13,414 nucleotides of DNA from NCBI GenBank assembly GCA_023383735.1, contig JAHDYN010000004.1, positions 1 to 13,414 of the forward strand, in the 5' to 3' direction. Both the position numbers and the translations under genes were made by a program. Position 1 is the first letter of the stretch, and each line of letters begins with the position of its first letter. Below the pieces are notes generated by a model, which had not been told where the DNA came from, did not search any database, and saw only the letters and a list, made by a program, of their open reading frames with translations. Of this stretch, positions 12,501 through 13,414 are shown one piece after another. Source of the stretch: Gammaproteobacteria bacterium (GTDB lineage: Bacteria > Pseudomonadota > Gammaproteobacteria > Steroidobacterales > GCA-2729495).

Positions 12501-13414
12501 TCAGAACTTGATGCGCACCGTGATGCCGGCCTGACGACCGGGTGCGAGCGGGATGGCGAAGCCGCGCGGGGTGCGGCTCGGCGGCGAACTGCCTGCCTGC
12601 GGATAGGTGGGCAGGCTGCCATAACGCCCGTCGAAGTAGCGGAAGATGTCGGTTGGCGTATCGTCATCAAACAGGTTGCGTACCCAGAGACTCGCATCCC
12701 AACGGCCTTGCTGCACGCCGGCTTGCAGGCCGACGAGCCGGCGGTCGCCGGTCTCGATGAGATTGTGCTCGGCAGCGTACTTGGAGGACTCGAAGGTCCA
12801 GTCGCCCGCTGCATAACCTTGCATGTTCGCAGTCAGTGCCCGCTGGTAGCGCACCGCCAGCGAGGCCATGTGCTTCGGGACGCGGGGTGAGTCATTGCCA
12901 CTCACGTCACCGAGCCGTTGCGTGTCGGCAAAACTGCCATCGCTGCCGCGCAGATCGGCTTCCTCGGGACTGATGTAGGCGTCGAATTCCGAATCGGTCC
13001 ACGCGTAGCTGGCCTGCAATGACAGATTGTCGGTAAGTGCGGCCTGCAACTCGGCCTCGATGCCGTAGGCGTCGGTCTCGCCGGCATTGACGAGGATCGA
13101 TTCAGTCCGGCCGGTATCGAGCTCGACCAGCGAGGTCAGTTGCTGGTCCTCGAGTTCCAGGTAATAACCGGCCAGTGCCAGTCTCAGGCGGTCATCGAGC
13201 AAACGGGCCTTGAGACCGAGTTCATAGCTCCAGAGGGTTTCCTCATCGACTGTACGGTAACTCTCGTCCGGTACGCTGCTGTTGAAGTCGCCCGGTTTGG
13301 TGCCCTTGGCAATGTTCGCGTAAGTCGTCAGGTCGTCGGTGGTTTGCCAGGTCAGCGTGAAGCGTGGTGTCAGGCTTCGGGATGTGTCATTGCACAGCGT
13401 GCTGTTGCACAGGA
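12501..13414 (-). CDS. TonB-dependent receptor, C-terminal beta-barrel part (5' end outside window)
   Basis: The frame is open to the right edge of the window, so about 303 C-terminal residues are seen and the plug domain, signal peptide and TonB box lie outside. The strand pattern is typical of an outer-membrane barrel: LTPRFTLTWQTTDDLTTYAN then IAKGTKPGDFN. It continues YELGLKARLLDDRLRLALAG, then AGETDAYGIEAELQAAL, then NLSLQASYAWTDSEF, then LWVRNLFDDDTPTD, and ends GRQAGITVRIKF with the C-terminal Phe that guides BAM assembly. The AKGTKPGDFN motif is common in receptors of the Sphingomonas/Caulobacter/Steroidobacter kind, many of which take up organic compounds other than siderophores. The substrate cannot be told from this part. 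It lies upstream of nirS on the same strand with a hairpin between them. Confidence 0.92.
   Translation of the reverse strand, partial: LCNSTLCNDTSRSLTPRFTLTWQTTDDLTTYANIAKGTKPGDFNSSVPDESYRTVDEETLWSYELGLKARLLDDRLRLALAGYYLELEDQQLTSLVELDTGRTESILVNAGETDAYGIEAELQAALTDNLSLQASYAWTDSEFDAYISPEEADLRGSDGSFADTQRLGDVSGNDSPRVPKHMASLAVRYQRALTANMQGYAAGDWTFESSKYAAEHNLIETGDRRLVGLQAGVQQGRWDASLWVRNLFDDDTPTDIFRYFDGRYGSLPTYPQAGSSPPSRTPRGFAIPLAPGRQAGITVRIKF

Noticed and set aside
12508..12512. TTGAT as half of an FNR/DNR box near nirS
   Set aside because: The matching ATCAA half is absent at the required spacing and the site lies inside the receptor coding sequence.

Overview
The window looks like a piece of chromosome from a GC-rich gammaproteobacterium. 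The reasons are the Pseudomonas-type order of the type IV pilus minor-pilin operon (including a PilY2-like gene), an E. coli-like PpiC, and a NirS that lines up without gaps on my recollection of the mature Pseudomonas aeruginosa enzyme. Together with an isoquinoline oxidoreductase-type gene and a TonB receptor, this would suit a Steroidobacter/Nevskia/Woeseia-like lineage, but that placement is inference.

Left part (1-2313): the 3' end of a molybdenum hydroxylase large subunit (IorB type, + strand) converges on a four-gene minus-strand run: ppiC, a deoxyribonucleotidase-like HAD phosphatase, a DUF2442 protein and a small cupin. The two transcription units meet at a 62-bp repeat (641-702) made of a perfect 22-bp inverted repeat plus a truncated direct copy. 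This repeat supplies the last 15 codons and the stop of the cupin gene.

Centre (2314-9205): after a 198-bp divergent intergenic region carrying three GAAAAC/GTTTTC half-sites, a plus-strand operon encodes the full minor-pilin priming set: fimT-pilV-pilW-pilX-pilY1-pilY2-pilE. The first four genes overlap by ATGA junctions and the rest lie 11-32 bp apart. Five products carry prepilin leaders for PilD. PilY1 is secreted, with a von Willebrand A-like MIDAS site and two calcium-loop motifs. Together they would prime pilus assembly and form the PilY1-bearing tip.

Right part (9206-13414): minus-strand genes. These are a C-terminal TonB-dependent receptor fragment, then nirS, then uppP, then what may be a RidA remnant. 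The NirS is unusual: an additional c-type cytochrome domain of about 115 residues sits between the signal peptide and an otherwise complete cytochrome cd1 nitrite reductase, giving a predicted c-c-d1 triheme enzyme. No other nir genes and no canonical FNR/DNR box are visible near it.

I see no CRISPR array, tRNA, rRNA or complete insertion sequence. The strongest candidates for something new are the fused NirS and the repeat that rewrites the cupin C-terminus.
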